Source of the DNA: Bradyrhizobium sp. 190
Lineage (GTDB): Bacteria > Pseudomonadota > Alphaproteobacteria > Rhizobiales > Xanthobacteraceae
Assembly: GCF_023073415.1 (NCBI RefSeq)
Contig: NZ_JADPJL010000012.1
Location: 446,501 to 510,500, forward strand
Direction of reading: 5' to 3'
DNA length: 64,000 nt
Every line of letters starts with the position of its first letter. The first letter of the stretch is position 1. Shown here in pieces: positions 63,173 to 64,000 of this stretch. A model generated the notes under the pieces. That model ran no database searches and was not told the DNA's origin. It worked only from the letters and a program-made list of their open reading frames with translations. The position numbers were made by a program, and so were the translations under genes.

Positions 63173-63943
63173 ATGCATTTGGACGGTAAACCACTCTTGA
63201 GCGGACAGACGGCCGTGGTCACCGGCGCCGGTCAGGGCATGGGCAAGGAAATTGCGTTTGCGCTGGCGAAAGCCGGCGCGCGCGTCATCGTTGCCGACAT
63301 CAATGCCGAGACGATCGCGGCGACTGCCGATGAGATCCAAGCACGCGGAGGCATAGCCTGGTCCGTCGTATGGGATGTCTCCAATGAAGCGGAAGCCGCA
63401 CGGGTGGCGTCAAGGGTAAAGGAGCTAGCCGGCGACATATCCATTCTGGTTAATAATGCCGGAATACATCGGAGAGGCCTCGTAGGAGCGCCCAACCACG
63501 TTCAAACTTGGCGAGACATCATGTCGGTCAATCTGGACGGTGTCTTGTACGGCATTACCGCGTTTCTGGATCAACTGAAGCAGACCCGTGGTTGCATAAT
63601 CAATCTTGGATCGATTCAATCCTTCACAGCGGCGCCGAACGACACAACTGCGTATACGACCAGCAAAGGCGCGGTTCTTATGCTGACCAAGGCCTTGGCC
63701 GTTGAGTTCGCCCGTTACGGAATTCGGGTCAACGGAGTGGCCCCTGGCTTCATCGAAACGCCTCAGACGGAGGCATCCCGCGCCAACCCCGATCGCGTAG
63801 CGTTTGTTCTGGCCCATACACCGATGAACAGGATTGGACGAGCCGAGGAAATCGCCGGCCCGGTCGTTTTCCTGGCCTCGCCGTTAGCAAGCTTTGTGAA
63901 CGGTGCGATGCTGCCAGTCGACGGTGGCTTCCTCACACTTTGA
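63173..63943 (+). CDS. Short-chain dehydrogenase/reductase
   Basis: 256 residues. TGAGQGMG near the N-terminus binds the cofactor, with the Asp of VADINAET favouring NAD. NNAGIH, the catalytic AYTTSKGAV (Tyr and Lys) and IRVNGVAPGFIETP are present. It is 37 bp after livF and likely in the same operon, oxidising an alcohol in the cluster D pathway. Confidence 0.92.
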   Translation: MHLDGKPLLSGQTAVVTGAGQGMGKEIAFALAKAGARVIVADINAETIAATADEIQARGGIAWSVVWDVSNEAEAARVASRVKELAGDISILVNNAGIHRRGLVGAPNHVQTWRDIMSVNLDGVLYGITAFLDQLKQTRGCIINLGSIQSFTAAPNDTTAYTTSKGAVLMLTKALAVEFARYGIRVNGVAPGFIETPQTEASRANPDRVAFVLAHTPMNRIGRAEEIAGPVVFLASPLASFVNGAMLPVDGGFLTL

Positions 63944-63966
63944 TAGCCTCGAGAGGAGACTTAACA

Positions 63967-64000
63967 ATGGCACGTACGAACCAACTGGATACTCTTTCCC
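63967..64000 (+). CDS. Start of an unidentified gene (partial)
   Basis: ATG at 63967 follows GGAGAC eight bases upstream, and 11 codons (MARTNQLDTLS) run to the right edge. Too little is visible to name a family. It continues the livK-livF-SDR operon. Confidence 0.5.
   Translation, partial: MARTNQLDTLS

Noticed and set aside
1..64000. CRISPR arrays, tRNA genes, intact insertion sequences or phage genes
   Set aside because: None was seen on reading; no regularly spaced repeats, no transposase or integrase frames.

Overview
The window reads as high-GC alphaproteobacterial chromosome. GC, codon choice and gene content (Liv-type ABC importers, orphan Bug-type binding proteins, CaiB/BaiF CoA transferases, heteromeric acyl-CoA dehydrogenases) fit Bradyrhizobium/Rhodopseudomonas-like soil bacteria. 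That placement is inferred; no marker gene is present. It is almost entirely a catabolic accessory region: several degradation clusters set side by side, with decayed gene fragments at the junctions. I saw no rRNA, tRNA, CRISPR array or intact insertion sequence.

Cluster A (1-11.3 kb) is rich in flavin oxygenases. It holds a flavin reductase fused to an IclR-like sensor domain (cut by the left edge), a luciferase-like monooxygenase, an alpha/beta hydrolase, an NADPH-FMN reductase, a Baeyer-Villiger monooxygenase, Crp and MarR regulators, an aromatic-acid MFS importer and an FMO with an NTF2-like front domain. Ketone-to-ester oxidation followed by ester hydrolysis is the likely theme. A headless tetR remnant follows.

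Cluster B (12.7-31.7 kb) is a beta-oxidation island. It holds three acyl-CoA dehydrogenases, a TetR regulator, a Liv importer with an acyl-CoA ligase inside its operon (livG-ligase-livH-livM-livK-livF), two crotonases, a CaiB transferase, a thiolase, an HSD10-like dehydrogenase and a second ligase. An inverted repeat TTGAC-N6-GTMAA lies before four of its transcription units and probably ties them to one regulator.

Cluster C (32-46 kb) holds a nitroreductase, a broken glutathione S-transferase between direct repeats, two orphan Bug proteins, a hydroxycinnamoyl-CoA hydratase-lyase, a CoA transferase, an aldehyde dehydrogenase, an acyl-CoA dehydrogenase, a PcaU/PobR-type IclR regulator, a LysR regulator and a PcaD-like lactonase. 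Two near-identical triple half-site operators (GCGAAA-N3-TTTCGC-N3-GCGAAW) link the lyase operon to the divergent dehydrogenase/Bug pair. The inferred pathway shortens phenylpropanoid side chains to benzoates. A livH fragment, TfoX, a quinone oxidoreductase and a frameshifted PIN-domain gene follow.

Cluster D (48.5-64 kb, running off the right edge) is the best candidate for an undescribed pathway. A minus-strand operon (DUF2848 protein, cupin, SDR, binding protein without a signal peptide, flavin reductase, amidase, then marR) diverges from an HpaB-type monooxygenase. Beyond it lie a dienelactone hydrolase, a CaiB transferase paired with a citryl-CoA-lyase-like protein, a second complete Liv importer and another SDR. 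Together they could import, hydroxylate, open and cleave an aromatic or N-containing ring compound.
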